DNA of 56,868 nucleotides, from positions 1 through 56,868 of the forward strand of contig JBELML010000024.1 of assembly GCA_042095835.1 (NCBI GenBank), in the 5' to 3' direction. The position numbers and the translations under genes are program-made. Source of the DNA: DATFKA01 sp042095835 (lineage in GTDB: Bacteria; Bacteroidota; Bacteroidia; Chitinophagales; Saprospiraceae). Each line of letters opens with the position of its first letter. Within the stretch, counting starts at the first letter, position 1. The notes under the pieces were generated by a model, which worked only from the letters and a program-made list of their open reading frames with translations, searched no databases and was not told the DNA's origin. Of this stretch, positions 34,364 through 44,615 are shown piece by piece.

Positions 34364-37300
34364 TTATTGCTTCACTACAGGAAGTGCAGCAACTCTATTG
34401 TTTACACGTACGAGCACATAATAGATGCCAGGAACAAGATTAGCTGTACGCACGTCGAAGTTGTATGCACCACTTGCCTGTTGCTCATTCACGACGTTTT
34501 GTACAAAGCGACCTTTTACATCAATTAAGTTCACAGATACTCTACTTGTATTCTCCAACTCATAGCTGATGTTCATATTGTCAACAAATGGGTTTGGACC
34601 AACTTTTACATCGAACTGTGCTAAGTTCAAGATATCACGTGTAGAAGTAGGTAACATATTCACTGCAAAGATGGTCACTGTACCAGATACTTCATTTGCT
34701 GTCAATACCAATGGTACATCTACTGGAGAATCATCTACTGGAATGTAACGGATGTCTTCCACACCAAGATCACCTACTGCTGAAGTTGTTACATCTTCTA
34801 CAGAGAAGTCACGATTGTTCAAATAGCTTACAAAAGCGGGAGCCGTTGGATTGGTGATGTCAAATACCATCACACCACCTACCCGCTCAAGACCTACCAA
34901 AGCGAACACACTACCATCTTGTCTGGCAATCTCGATTGCTTCAGGCTCAGGACCTTTGTCATCAGAACGGTTTTTCAAAGAACCATTCTCATCGTTTGTA
35001 GAGTTGAAGTCATCAGGGATTAATTCTGCTAGCTTTTGCTCAATGAAGTCTCCTGAATCAAAGATTAAATTACCTGCGGCATCCCAGATAGAGAAAGAAC
35101 GAGCACCGTAAGACAAGATCGGCGCCACACCACTGATTTCAACACCTGCAATCGTGGTAATTGATTTCTCAGGATTGGTGGTAGTTGTTTTTAATCTACC
35201 CAAGTTCTCTTCCATCAATACATCGCGGAAGTTAGGGTAATCGAAGTTGTATAAGAATAGGTCTTCTACTCTCAGTTCTTCAGAGAAGCCGTCATAATCG
35301 CGAGAATCTCCTTCATTCGCCGTCACAAAGTAATCTGTTCCATCAATATTTACAGACTTGATTGCATCAGGTTGATACATACCCAAAGTAGGCTGAGGTT
35401 TGATGTCAATACCTGCCGAACGATTGGAAGCATCAAAGCCATTGAAGGCCAAACCGTGGTTTTTATATCCTAATGGCAATACATCGATGAGGGTATTATT
35501 ACTCAAATCGATACGAGCAATAGCGTTGTTTTCTTGTAGAACCGCTACTGCGATCTGGCTATTTTCTGTGACTGCAATATATTCAGGCTCTAAATCCTGC
35601 GCTACACTTGCTCCTGGGCCGTAAATACGGACACCTGCTTCGCGTAGGGCGTCAATATCACCATTCAAACTTTCGAAAGTGACATTAGTAACTGAAGCCG
35701 CATTTACACCACCAGAGATGTCAATGATTGAAACAGAACCTTCTGGATCAATGGTATAATCATCACTTGGCTCCCCTTCATTGGCAGTTAATACTTTGTT
35801 GCCATCAGGCGTGAAGGTAAGCATGTCAGGAAGTACACCTACTGTGACCTGACCTGTAACATTCCCGTCCGTATCCATGAATACAACTGTACCATTATCG
35901 TCTACTGCGTTTCCTTGAACTGCAGCGGCTACAATACCATTCTGTACAGCTACACTGTTGATACCTCCGCCGAAGCTTGACACATCAATATCTGAGACTA
36001 ATGTAGGCGTGGAAGGATTAGAAACATCTAAGATAGTTACACTATTCGCATTGGCGTTGGTAAAGAACACGCGCTGAGAAGCAGGATCATAAGCCACAAT
36101 TTCAGCAGCAGACTCATCAAATGCTCCCGTTTCATAGGTGCCAATTGGAATCAAAGTGAAATCTTTGTCGCTATCCTCACCGAATAAAGGCATTGCCCCT
36201 GTACGGATGATCCGGCCTTCTCCTCCTGCTGGATATTGCTCGGCGGTGATTAAAGAATCGAGACCATCTTCAGCAATGATATAATCTAATACCGCTTTAA
36301 AGTAAGAGCTACCTAGGTTCGCTAGTAATTCTACCTGACGGAACTCATCAAAGTCATCGCCTACAGGTCCGGCAAGACCAGCAGAGAAGTTATTGGTCAC
36401 CACATATACCGAAGGCGCACCATCAACGATCTCATAGTTCTCGATCATCATCGTGCCATCGTCCAACATGGCCGATTGTACCCGACCAAAACCAGGAAGA
36501 CCTAAAGTATCCCATACAAAAGAGAAACCAGCAACCTGTAAGAAACGACCATCTGTATCTTCAACTTGTGATACAGAGTTCTCTAGCATATCCCTAAATA
36601 ACTGTGGAGACAATGGCTCCATTAGCACCATGTCATTATCAAATGCTTGGATACCACGAACCGTTGATACAGTAATTTCAGAGTTCGCCGGAATCACAAC
36701 ATCTAGGCGCATACCACCTGAGTTTTGCACAGCGATTACTGGAATATCTGGATCAAGGTCTGGCGCATTTTTCTCTACTAACCAAAGGTAAGAATCTGCC
36801 ACTAAGTTACCTTGGTTGGTCTCGAAGCGACGCTTTGCAGGACGTGTACCATCCATTTCTACCTCGGTGAAAGCAACTACAGTAGTCGCTAATTCGTCAA
36901 TGTAAGCAACTACGGAATCTTGTACCACTTTAATCGCCGTATCCGGAATGGCATCTGCCACTAGGATTGGATTAGACTCCGCACCTACAGCGAAGATTTC
37001 ACCATTTTCATCAAATGCCAACTCTAGGTTACCTACGTATTTGTACTCACCAGGAGTGGTTACAATGTAGGTCGTTTTACCTTCCGCATTTGGTACTTGT
37101 AGTGGATACTCTCCAAAGATTTCGGCACCTTGTAAAGCAATGGAAGGATCATTACTCAATAACTCATCACCACCACCTGCGATGATGACGTCAATGTCTG
37201 TCAACTCACCTGCTAATTCAATCTCACGATTGATGGACTGTAGGTGAGAGACCAAGATGATTTTGTTTACACCTTCTGCTTTCAAGGCAGCTACTTGAGC

Positions 37301-40300
37301 ATCTACAATGATTTTGTAGGGCTCCATTGATACAATTGCATTACGTGGACTAGTAATAGAAGCAACTCGATCGTAGATCAATCCAATAATACCAATTTGT
37401 TCACCTTCCACTTCTACAATCGTACGAGGAGCGATGCGACCAGCATCAACCAATGCTTGTAGACCAGGCTCACCAGAGAAGTCGATATTAGCAGAAAGAT
37501 ATGGAGGTTGAGTTGTTTGGAAGGAGTTGATAAATTGCTCTAGTACATCTGGGCCAAAGTCAAAGTCATGGTTGCCGATTGCTACGGCATCGTATCCAAT
37601 AGAATCCATCACAATAGCATCGTAGAATGGCTCCCCATCAGGTAAAGATAAAGAAGCGTCGAAAGCATTACCTGCCAAGAAGTTGTCACCTGAAGATAAG
37701 GTCACCGAAGGTAAGTTATCGCTGGCGCGCAAATCGTTAACTACAGTTACAAACTCCGCAGCACCTCCGATCATACGACCGTCGATTTCGGTAGGAAGCA
37801 ACTTAGACTCCCCGTCGTTGTTGTGGACAATTCTCAAAGAAAACTCAGCGGCTGCGAAAGGATCGTTTACAGAGAACAAAGAAACTGTACCTGATACTTC
37901 GTTGGCGGTGATTACTAGTGGAGAACCCGTTGGAGAATCAGCTGCTTCTACATAAACAACGTCTTCCACGCCCAAGTCACCTACTGAATCTAAACCATTT
38001 TCTATATCAACTATACTAAAGTCACGGTTATTCACATAGCTCGAGAATAAGGGTGCAGTAGGGTCCGTGATATCGAATACCATTACACCACCTACCCGCT
38101 CTAGACCTACTAGTGCGAAAACGTTTTCGCCCATAGTTACTAGTTCAATGGCTTCTGGCTCAGGGCCTTTATCATCAGAACGGCTCTTGAAAGAGTCGTT
38201 TTCGTCGTTATTGGAGTTGAAATCGTTGGGTAGTAATTCCGCAACTTTTCTTTCGATCATATCGCCAGAATCCCAAACAAGTGCACCAGTTGCAGCATCC
38301 CAAATCGTGAAGGAACGCGCACCGTAAGAATAGATTTGATCGAAGTCTCCATCGCCATCGGTATCACCTGTCGCATCCGTTGTGCGTAAGCGACCTAGGT
38401 TCTCATCCATCTGTAAAGAATCTGCATCTGGATAAGCAGTTGGATCAAGTGTTAAATCAGCTACGCGTACTTCCTCAGAGAAGCCGTCGTAGTCACGTGC
38501 ATCACCTTCATTGGCAGTCACCAGGTAAGTCGTACCGTCGATATCGATCGATTTGATCGCATCTGGCTGATACATACCCAATACTGGATGAGTAGTAATA
38601 TTAATGGAGTCAGAACGATTACTAGCATCAAAACCATTACCTTCTAGACTATGGTCTTTAAAACCTAATGGTAAAATCGCAGTCGCTGCTTCAGTAGCCA
38701 TATCGATAATTACTAAAGCGTTGTTCTCTTGACAAACGACAGCAGCAATACCATCATCAGGCGTAATCGTGATATATTCTGGCTCTAAATCTTGTGCTAC
38801 AGAAGCACCAGGTCCGAAGATGCGAACGCCAGCCGCAACTAAGGCAGCAGAATCCGCATTGAAACCTTCAAAAGTAATGTTATTTACAGTGGCATTGGCT
38901 ACACCATTACTCAGATCGATGATAGAAACTGAACCTTCTGGGTCAGTTAAATAATCATCACTTGGTTGACCTTCGTTGGCCGTTAATACTTTATCACCAG
39001 CACGGTTGAAAGTAACCATGTCAGGCAAAACACCAACGGGCACTAAGTTTAAAGAGTCACCATTTAGATCGGTGAATAGTACATTGCCCGCACCATCTAC
39101 ATCATCAGCTTCAATAGCAATCGCAACGATAGAATCATTGATGGCTACAGAGTTTACACCACCACCGTAAGCCGCAAGGCTGATCTCTCTTACCAAAGTA
39201 GGATTCTTTGGAGCGGAGATATCGATGATAGAAACAGAGTTGGCATCGGCATTGGTGGCAAATACATTTTGGTTAATTGCGTCATAAGCTACAATTTCTG
39301 CAGCTCCTTCGTCAAATACACCAGTAGAGAAACTAGAGATTGGGAACAACTCGAAACGAGCAGCAACTGGCTCAGGCTCTTCTGCATTTACGATGGTTAC
39401 GATTAATTCAGCGGCAGATTCTGGCTCCCCTTCAAAAGATTCAGCCGTACGAGTACCTGTACCAGCGAAAGTGAATACAACAGAATTACCTTCTTGCCAT
39501 CCTTCTCTGTTGACAATTTCTTGTAATAAAGAAGAAAGGTCTGGTGTTTGCTGATCAGCACCTGCTTGATCAACTGCATCCCAAGTACCTGCAGCGATAT
39601 CCCACTGAACCGTGGCATCTAAAGTAGGACGAGATGATACGTTGAAAGCTTCCTCAGCAAAAGCAGGAGCATTGTCATCATCCTGTACTTTGATCATTAA
39701 GCTGGCAGGATCAGCATTATCCGTTTCATCAACCGTAAATTGGATATATGCGTTAGAGATCACAGCACCTTGAGGTATCGCTAAATCTCTAAAGCGAATA
39801 CCTACCAACTGAGTACCATTTCCACTTTGTCTTTCATTACCGAACTCTAAGTCAGAAGAACCTGCATCTACATTACCAACGGTTTCTGATTGGTTAGGGC
39901 CGTCGATATATTCTTCTAAATCATCTTCGGAAGCTGCAACTCTTTTACGAATCTGAGTCGCATTTACATATCTAACGGTAAGTAGCGGAGCTTGTGTTGG
40001 CTCGCCACTGTAAGACTCAGCGGTGCGTACACCTTCACCATAAAAAGTAAAAGCCATAGCGTTACCAGCAGTCCATGCACCTTTATTTACTAAAGCTTGG
40101 ACTAAGCTAGAGATGTCTGAAGTTTGTTGGTCAGGACCAGCGGTACCAGCACCAACATCAGCCCAAGAACCTTCGCGCACATCCCAAATTACAGAATCTG
40201 CTAGTGTTGAGCGTCCGGAGATATTAAAAGGCATATCCGCAAAAGTGACCGGATTCTCAGAATCTTCGGCTTTGATGACAAAGCTAGCTGGATCTAAACT

Positions 40301-41170
40301 TTTGTCTGGCTCATCTACAGAGAACTGAATGTTAGCACCTAGAACTACTGCACCTTGAGGGATATCTACAGAAGTAAAGCGTACACCTACCATTTGAGGT
40401 CTTGCACCACTTGTTCTTTCGTTACCCAATTCTAAATCAGAAGAACCTACATCTTGCGCACCTTCTACTAATTCAGAACCAGCAAGCACTTCCTCTTGAG
40501 TATCTGTACTTTGGTTAACTCTCACTGTGACCATTTGAGCTTCGATGTAGTCTACTACCAATCTTGCGGCTTGAGTAGGGTCGCCATCATAAGACTCCGC
40601 AGTACGGGTACCTGTACCTTCCACAGTAAACACCATCGCATTACCAGCCGCCCATCCTGTACGGTCAACTAAGGCCTGTACTAAAGCTGTTAAATCTGGA
40701 CTTGTAGTAGCTGGACTTGCTTCGCCCGCAGCTGTCCATGAACCGTCTTCAATGGTCCAATTGACCATCATGCCTAGAGTAGCTCTCGAAGAGATATCAA
40801 AAGGAGTCGTTGTGAATGTACCAGGATTATCCGAATCCTGAGCGCGAATGATTAGATTGGTAGGGTCTGTTTTCTTGTCTGGCTCATCTACAGAAAAAAC
40901 GATTCTTGCGCCAGTGATTAATGCTCCTTGTGGAATACTCACACTAGCGAATCGCAATCCAACCAACTGAGGTCTGGAACCATCTGTTCTTTCTGAGCCC
41001 AACTCCAGGTCAGAGGAACCGTCATCGATACCTCCCTCGGCTTGGTCGTTACCGGGAAGAAATTCTTCCATGTCATCTGAACTATTATTGATTTGCACAC
41101 TCACCTGAGTTTGTGCCATCAATCCTACTGTACAGAGACTTAGAATAAATGTCAGTAAAATGTTTTTCAT
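34364..41170 (-). CDS. Giant T9SS-secreted protein: 5'-nucleotidase between two choice-of-anchor-I propellers
   Basis: A 2268-residue secreted protein. After the signal peptide (to about residue 20) come three related jelly-roll domains (about 21-211, 212-406, 407-605), each with GSSDLEL/F-G-x-E-R and RTAESY/F motifs. A choice-of-anchor-I propeller follows (about 608-1100), then a UshA-like metallophosphatase plus 5'-nucleotidase C domain (about 1105-1660), a second choice-of-anchor-I copy (about 1665-2175) and a type IX sorting domain (about 2185-2268, end VAALPVVKQ). In the phosphatase GNHDFDFG and SSGDNFLAG are typical, but the first motif is HNNDGES (D-x-E, not D-x-H) and the G-H-x-H position is GGGDE. 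It would sit on the cell surface and recover phosphate from nucleotides, if still catalytic. Confidence 0.88.
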   Translation of the reverse strand: MKNILLTFILSLCTVGLMAQTQVSVQINNSSDDMEEFLPGNDQAEGGIDDGSSDLELGSERTDGSRPQLVGLRFASVSIPQGALITGARIVFSVDEPDKKTDPTNLIIRAQDSDNPGTFTTTPFDISSRATLGMMVNWTIEDGSWTAAGEASPATTSPDLTALVQALVDRTGWAAGNAMVFTVEGTGTRTAESYDGDPTQAARLVVDYIEAQMVTVRVNQSTDTQEEVLAGSELVEGAQDVGSSDLELGNERTSGARPQMVGVRFTSVDIPQGAVVLGANIQFSVDEPDKSLDPASFVIKAEDSENPVTFADMPFNISGRSTLADSVIWDVREGSWADVGAGTAGPDQQTSDISSLVQALVNKGAWTAGNAMAFTFYGEGVRTAESYSGEPTQAPLLTVRYVNATQIRKRVAASEDDLEEYIDGPNQSETVGNVDAGSSDLEFGNERQSGNGTQLVGIRFRDLAIPQGAVISNAYIQFTVDETDNADPASLMIKVQDDDNAPAFAEEAFNVSSRPTLDATVQWDIAAGTWDAVDQAGADQQTPDLSSLLQEIVNREGWQEGNSVVFTFAGTGTRTAESFEGEPESAAELIVTIVNAEEPEPVAARFELFPISSFSTGVFDEGAAEIVAYDAINQNVFATNADANSVSIIDISAPKNPTLVREISLAAYGGGVNSVAINDSIVAIAIEADDVDGAGNVLFTDLNGDSLNLVPVGVLPDMVTFNRAGDKVLTANEGQPSDDYLTDPEGSVSIIDLSNGVANATVNNITFEGFNADSAALVAAGVRIFGPGASVAQDLEPEYITITPDDGIAAVVCQENNALVIIDMATEAATAILPLGFKDHSLEGNGFDASNRSDSINITTHPVLGMYQPDAIKSIDIDGTTYLVTANEGDARDYDGFSEEVRVADLTLDPTAYPDADSLQMDENLGRLRTTDATGDTDGDGDFDQIYSYGARSFTIWDAATGALVWDSGDMIERKVAELLPNDFNSNNDENDSFKSRSDDKGPEPEAIELVTMGENVFALVGLERVGGVMVFDITDPTAPLFSSYVNNRDFSIVDIENGLDSVGDLGVEDVVYVEAADSPTGSPLVITANEVSGTVSLFSVNDPFAAAEFSLRIVHNNDGESKLLPTEIDGRMIGGAAEFVTVVNDLRASDNLPSVTLSSGDNFLAGNAFDASLSLPDGEPFYDAIVMDSIGYDAVAIGNHDFDFGPDVLEQFINSFQTTQPPYLSANIDFSGEPGLQALVDAGRIAPRTIVEVEGEQIGIIGLIYDRVASITSPRNAIVSMEPYKIIVDAQVAALKAEGVNKIILVSHLQSINREIELAGELTDIDVIIAGGGDELLSNDPSIALQGAEIFGEYPLQVPNAEGKTTYIVTTPGEYKYVGNLELAFDENGEIFAVGAESNPILVADAIPDTAIKVVQDSVVAYIDELATTVVAFTEVEMDGTRPAKRRFETNQGNLVADSYLWLVEKNAPDLDPDIPVIAVQNSGGMRLDVVIPANSEITVSTVRGIQAFDNDMVLMEPLSPQLFRDMLENSVSQVEDTDGRFLQVAGFSFVWDTLGLPGFGRVQSAMLDDGTMMIENYEIVDGAPSVYVVTNNFSAGLAGPVGDDFDEFRQVELLANLGSSYFKAVLDYIIAEDGLDSLITAEQYPAGGEGRIIRTGAMPLFGEDSDKDFTLIPIGTYETGAFDESAAEIVAYDPASQRVFFTNANANSVTILDVSNPSTPTLVSDIDVSSFGGGINSVAVQNGIVAAAVQGNAVDDNGTVVFMDTDGNVTGQVTVGVLPDMLTFTPDGNKVLTANEGEPSDDYTIDPEGSVSIIDISGGVNAASVTNVTFESLNGDIDALREAGVRIYGPGASVAQDLEPEYIAVTENSQIAVAVLQENNAIARIDLSNNTLIDVLPLGYKNHGLAFNGFDASNRSAGIDIKPQPTLGMYQPDAIKSVNIDGTDYFVTANEGDSRDYDGFSEELRVEDLFLYNFDYPNFRDVLMEENLGRLKTTTTNPEKSITTIAGVEISGVAPILSYGARSFSIWDAAGNLIFDSGDFIEQKLAELIPDDFNSTNDENGSLKNRSDDKGPEPEAIEIARQDGSVFALVGLERVGGVMVFDITNPTAPAFVSYLNNRDFSVEDVTTSAVGDLGVEDIRYIPVDDSPVDVPLVLTANEVSGTVTIFAVNMLPTSTRDILNLAQFDVKVGPNPFVDNMNISYELENTSRVSVNLIDVKGRFVQNVVNEQQASGAYNFDVRTANLVPGIYYVLVRVNNRVAALPVVKQ

Positions 41171-41499
41171 AAAAAAAGTTTGGATTTAAAAGGAATTCTC
41201 AAAGTTAACAGCATAGGAAAGGGGAAGCTGTTGACTAAGTTTTAAGCTTTCTTTAAGAATGCGTTAAGCGACTTATGCGTTTATTAAGTAGATGTAAACG
41301 GAAGGAGCATATTGATGGCTGGAACCTATCATGCAGCATAAATGGCTTAAAGGATAAAAAAAGTCGTTATTTTTTGCGACCTTTAACCCTTTAGTATCGT
41401 ATCTTATATGAAAATAGACTTCCTTCATTGACAAAACTACGGCGCTTTGCCACCCAAAGGTCTCAACTTTTGAAATCACCATTTTAAATTCAACTACAC
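41171..41499. other. Intergenic stretch between divergent genes
   Basis: This 329-bp gap must hold the promoters of the giant secreted protein (minus) and the DEAD-box helicase (plus). I saw a weak hairpin around GTCGTTATTTTTTGCGAC (41364-41381) and no convincing gene or repeat. Confidence 0.5.
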
Positions 41500-42738
41500 T
41501 TGAAGTTTACAGAATTTGGATTCGAGCAACCCCTACTGGACGGATTAGATGCCATGGGTTTTGAAACGGCCACACCTATCCAATCCCAGGCTATTCCTTT
41601 TATCATGGACCAAAGAGATGTCTTGGCTTGTGCCCAAACTGGTACAGGCAAAACAGCGGCATTTCTCTTGCCCGTCATCAACGCAATATCAAAATCAGAT
41701 CATAAAGGCATTCATACAATGGTCATCGGCCCTACGCGCGAACTTGTCATGCAGGTAGAGCAGCAATTGGAGGCCTTCTCTTACTTTACCAATGTGAGTG
41801 GTATCCCCATTTATGGAGGGCGAGGTGGCCAAGAAATGGAGCAGGAAAAGAGGGCCTTAAAAGGAGGTACCGAAATGGTCATCGCTACACCCGGTCGATT
41901 AAAAATGCACTTGGAATTGGGCTATGTCGATCTCAGTACCATCAGATGTGTCATCCTGGATGAGGCTGATCGAATGTTGGATATGGGTTTTGCTCCTGAT
42001 ATCATGCAGATCATCAATAAACTACCCAAGGATCGGCAAACCTTACTTTTCTCTGCAACAATGCCTCCTCAGATTCGGAAGTTTGCGCGCCAGCTCCTCA
42101 ATAATCCAGAAGAAATCAGTATCGCCATTTCTAAACCGGCTGAGAAGATTATTCAAGGTGTCTATGAGGTGATGGACGAAGGGAAAATCCCACTAACGGT
42201 AAGTTTGCTGAAAGATAAAGCCGATAAAAAAGCGATCATTTTTGCTAGCACAAAGAAAAAAGTTCGCTCCCTGGCTGAGGCCCTAAAACGGAATGGCCTG
42301 AATATATGTGCAGTACACTCGGACTTGGATCAATCTTCCAGAGAAGAGGCGCTGCTCTCTTTCAAAAATGGCTCTACGAAAATTGCGGTAGCAACGGATG
42401 TACTAGCTCGTGGGATAGATATCAACGATATCGAATTGGTCATTAATTATGATGTGCCCGGAGATGGCGAAGATTATGTCCACCGGATTGGCCGTACCGC
42501 CCGCGCCGAAGCTTCCGGTGTCGCTTTGACCTATGTCAATGGGGAAGAAGCCTACAAGTTCAAAAAAATAGAACAACTCATAGAAACCGAAGTCTTTCGT
42601 ATTCCATTACCACCAGATCTAAAAGAGTACAAAGCAGATATGAGTAGATCTTCTAATCGTGGAAGAGGTAGAGGCGGCTACTCCTCAAGAGGTCGCAAAG
42701 GTGGCGGTTATAGGAAGTCTTCTTCTAGAAGGAGATAG
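41500..42738 (+). CDS. DEAD-box RNA helicase (RhlE-like)
   Basis: A 412-residue ATP-dependent RNA helicase. All family motifs are present: Q motif (FEQPLLDGLDAMGFETATPIQ), motif I AQTGTGKT, Ia PTRELVMQ, II DEAD (VILDEADRMLDMG), III SAT, IV and V ATDVLARGIDI, VI HRIGRTARA. The C-terminal tail (RGRGRGGYSSRGRKGGGYRK) is an RGG-like basic RNA-binding extension. It acts in RNA remodelling, ribosome assembly or cold adaptation. The start is TTG at 41500, the only plausible in-frame start before the Q motif (MKFTEFGFEQ). It converges with the hydrolase gene at 42832, a strong hairpin lying between. Confidence 0.95.
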   Translation: MKFTEFGFEQPLLDGLDAMGFETATPIQSQAIPFIMDQRDVLACAQTGTGKTAAFLLPVINAISKSDHKGIHTMVIGPTRELVMQVEQQLEAFSYFTNVSGIPIYGGRGGQEMEQEKRALKGGTEMVIATPGRLKMHLELGYVDLSTIRCVILDEADRMLDMGFAPDIMQIINKLPKDRQTLLFSATMPPQIRKFARQLLNNPEEISIAISKPAEKIIQGVYEVMDEGKIPLTVSLLKDKADKKAIIFASTKKKVRSLAEALKRNGLNICAVHSDLDQSSREEALLSFKNGSTKIAVATDVLARGIDINDIELVINYDVPGDGEDYVHRIGRTARAEASGVALTYVNGEEAYKFKKIEQLIETEVFRIPLPPDLKEYKADMSRSSNRGRGRGGYSSRGRKGGGYRKSSSRRR

Positions 42739-42773
42739 GTCGAAGACAACTCGCGACAACTCGACAGCAGGCG

Positions 42774-42809
42774 TTTAGTTGTTTAGACGGATTCCTCTAA
42801 ACAACTAAA
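42774..42809. terminator. Bidirectional terminator hairpin
   Basis: TTTAGTTGTTTAG (42774-42786) and CTAAACAACTAAA (42797-42809) are a perfect 13-bp inverted repeat with a 10-nt loop, between the stops of two convergent genes. T-runs are short, so efficiency is uncertain. Confidence 0.75.
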
Positions 42810-42831
42810 CTTTCTAAACATCTGCCCTAAA

Positions 42832-44139
42832 CTACTCCTGCCCCGCATCATACAGCAGCTCCATACCAGTAGACGAGCGCGGTACAAATCCAGGCCAGGT
42901 TTCTACATTAGAATCCGCCTTGATCTGAAGGTATTGGCTTTGATCTTTCCCTTTCAACTTCGTATCTAGAAATGCCGTAACGAAGTGTTGGTTGATATTA
43001 TTCATCCGGCGCTGATCCCATGATGGCTCCGCATAGCGATAATACTCATCAATGTGTAGGCCCGGCTGAAAAGCTTCTGCTGGTGGAGGATTCGGTGCTA
43101 CGTTATGACGGGCATTCCTATAGGTCAATAAATAACGTTCTGCATTGGTGGCTCCTTCGTAGATGGCTTTGATCCCTTTCTCATACCCTGAAACATCATC
43201 CTGACTTCCGGCTACAAAAAAAGTAGGCACTTTCAAACCTTTGAGCGTTTCCGCATCCCAGACACCGCGCTCCATGCCCCAAGGTGCAAAAGCAACAATG
43301 GCTTTAATGCGAGGGTCCATCGTTTTCTGATAAGCTTCACCTGCGCCACGGCTAGCCAAGGCAGTACTACCTCCAGACATCGCTCCAAATAATTTAATGG
43401 CATTCTCACTGTAGGCGGCTCCTCCTACATTGAGTGCTCCGTAGCCACCCATAGAAAAGCCAATTACAGCCGTGTTGTCTCCATCTACTACACCAGATAG
43501 AAAACCATCGCCTTTTGTCTTGCCTTCATTGGCGATTTCGTCTATTACAAATAGGATGTCTTTCGAGCGATTAAGCAGCGTGCTCGTGAAACCGTTGGCG
43601 TCTTTAAACGTCGATTCGGTATGGTCAATGGCCACCACTACGTAACCTTTAGAAGCTAAATTCTCCGTAAGGTAAGTCATGAGATAGCGAGAACCTACAT
43701 AGCCGTGAGATACTACGACCAAAGGGAAAGTACCATCACCAGCTACCGGATCGGCATCTCTCGTTGCTCTTCCCAAAAATTGAAATGGAATGAGTGGCCT
43801 TTTCTCATCACCTCGGGTACCCATCACTTCATCGTATTTGAGCAAATTGGTCTTGTCGGCTTGTGCGGGGTACCACACCTCTACCTTGAGCGGGCGATCA
43901 TAAAGTGGTGCTTCCCCATCTTTAATGTTGAGGATATCAATTTGATCTTTATGGACCAAGTCTAGTGTACGTACACCTACTGCATAATCGCCTCGTGGTG
44001 CGAGCTCAGGTGCATCAAGTAATGGATCGCCGTAGACGAAAGTAGCTTCAGTAGATTGGGCATTCAAAAAAGGGCCTAGCAATAAGACCATTAAGAAGGT
44101 AAAAAAAGGAGCTAATTTTCTAGTCGGTTGTGTTTGCAT
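42832..44139 (-). CDS. Secreted alpha/beta hydrolase (dienelactone/PAF-acetylhydrolase-like)
   Basis: A 435-residue exported alpha/beta hydrolase. Signal peptide at 1-28 (cleavage near FLNAQ). The fold shows FPLVVVSHGYVGSR (oxyanion region), nucleophile elbow VIGFSMGGYGAL (G-F-S-M-G), and an Asp/His tail region near AGSQDDVSG and YRNARHNVAPNPPP. The pattern resembles PAF-acetylhydrolase-type carboxylesterases. A substrate is not predictable; an ester or acetyl group in polysaccharide or lipid is likely. It is transcribed alone, divergent from the GH127 gene. Confidence 0.85.
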   Translation of the reverse strand: MQTQPTRKLAPFFTFLMVLLLGPFLNAQSTEATFVYGDPLLDAPELAPRGDYAVGVRTLDLVHKDQIDILNIKDGEAPLYDRPLKVEVWYPAQADKTNLLKYDEVMGTRGDEKRPLIPFQFLGRATRDADPVAGDGTFPLVVVSHGYVGSRYLMTYLTENLASKGYVVVAIDHTESTFKDANGFTSTLLNRSKDILFVIDEIANEGKTKGDGFLSGVVDGDNTAVIGFSMGGYGALNVGGAAYSENAIKLFGAMSGGSTALASRGAGEAYQKTMDPRIKAIVAFAPWGMERGVWDAETLKGLKVPTFFVAGSQDDVSGYEKGIKAIYEGATNAERYLLTYRNARHNVAPNPPPAEAFQPGLHIDEYYRYAEPSWDQRRMNNINQHFVTAFLDTKLKGKDQSQYLQIKADSNVETWPGFVPRSSTGMELLYDAGQE

Positions 44140-44380
44140 ATTTTGGTTTTATTTGGAAAAATGAACAGTAAGATAGAAAGTTCATTCTTTGTATATGAAA
44201 GTTTAACTGTTTAGTGTATCATTCAATACTAGACTTTTTAGAGAAAGCATAGTTTTAGGCTGGGTTAAAGGGTTATGGCGCTTTCAGCGCCTTGGTTTAA
44301 TTCATCAGGCTTTGCCCGCTTCTTGGGTTTAAACCAAAACGATAATAGTAGATACACTTTGACTAAGGAAAAAATCCAAT

Positions 44381-44430
44381 TCAGTAGGAATTATAAAAAA
44401 TTGCAGGGTGATTTTTTGGTGCGTTTGCCT
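44381..44430 (+). repeat. Family 1 element, right-end fragment (copy F)
   Basis: The last ~50 bp of family 1 (TCAGTAGGAATTATAAAAAA to TGCGTTTGCCT) are nearly identical to the right end of copy C. The left part is missing, so this is a truncated relic. It lies in the gene-free stretch 44140-44615, which otherwise must hold the promoters of the divergent hydrolase and GH127 genes. A 72-codon ORF (44275-44493) runs through it and is not a real gene. Confidence 0.7.
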
Positions 44431-44615
44431 TTATCTAAGTCTAAAAACCAAGCATTGAAAAAGTTCAGCCTTATTCAATTTACGCTTAAGTAGGAGGCTT
44501 TTTTGTAGTGGGCATCAAAGAGAATAAATAAGGCACCGAGACGGTAAGATGAGAAAAATGGTGGAAAAGAATTATATTCGTCAAAGTTAAGTGCAGACGA
44601 AATAAAAACCACGCC

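Noticed and set aside
34851..40328. Many plus-strand ORFs of 60-110 codons opposite the giant gene
   Set aside because: They are antisense shadows of a clearly coding 2268-codon frame.
44275..44493. 72-codon ORF in the 44 kb gap
   Set aside because: It runs through a family 1 fragment and has no protein-like features.
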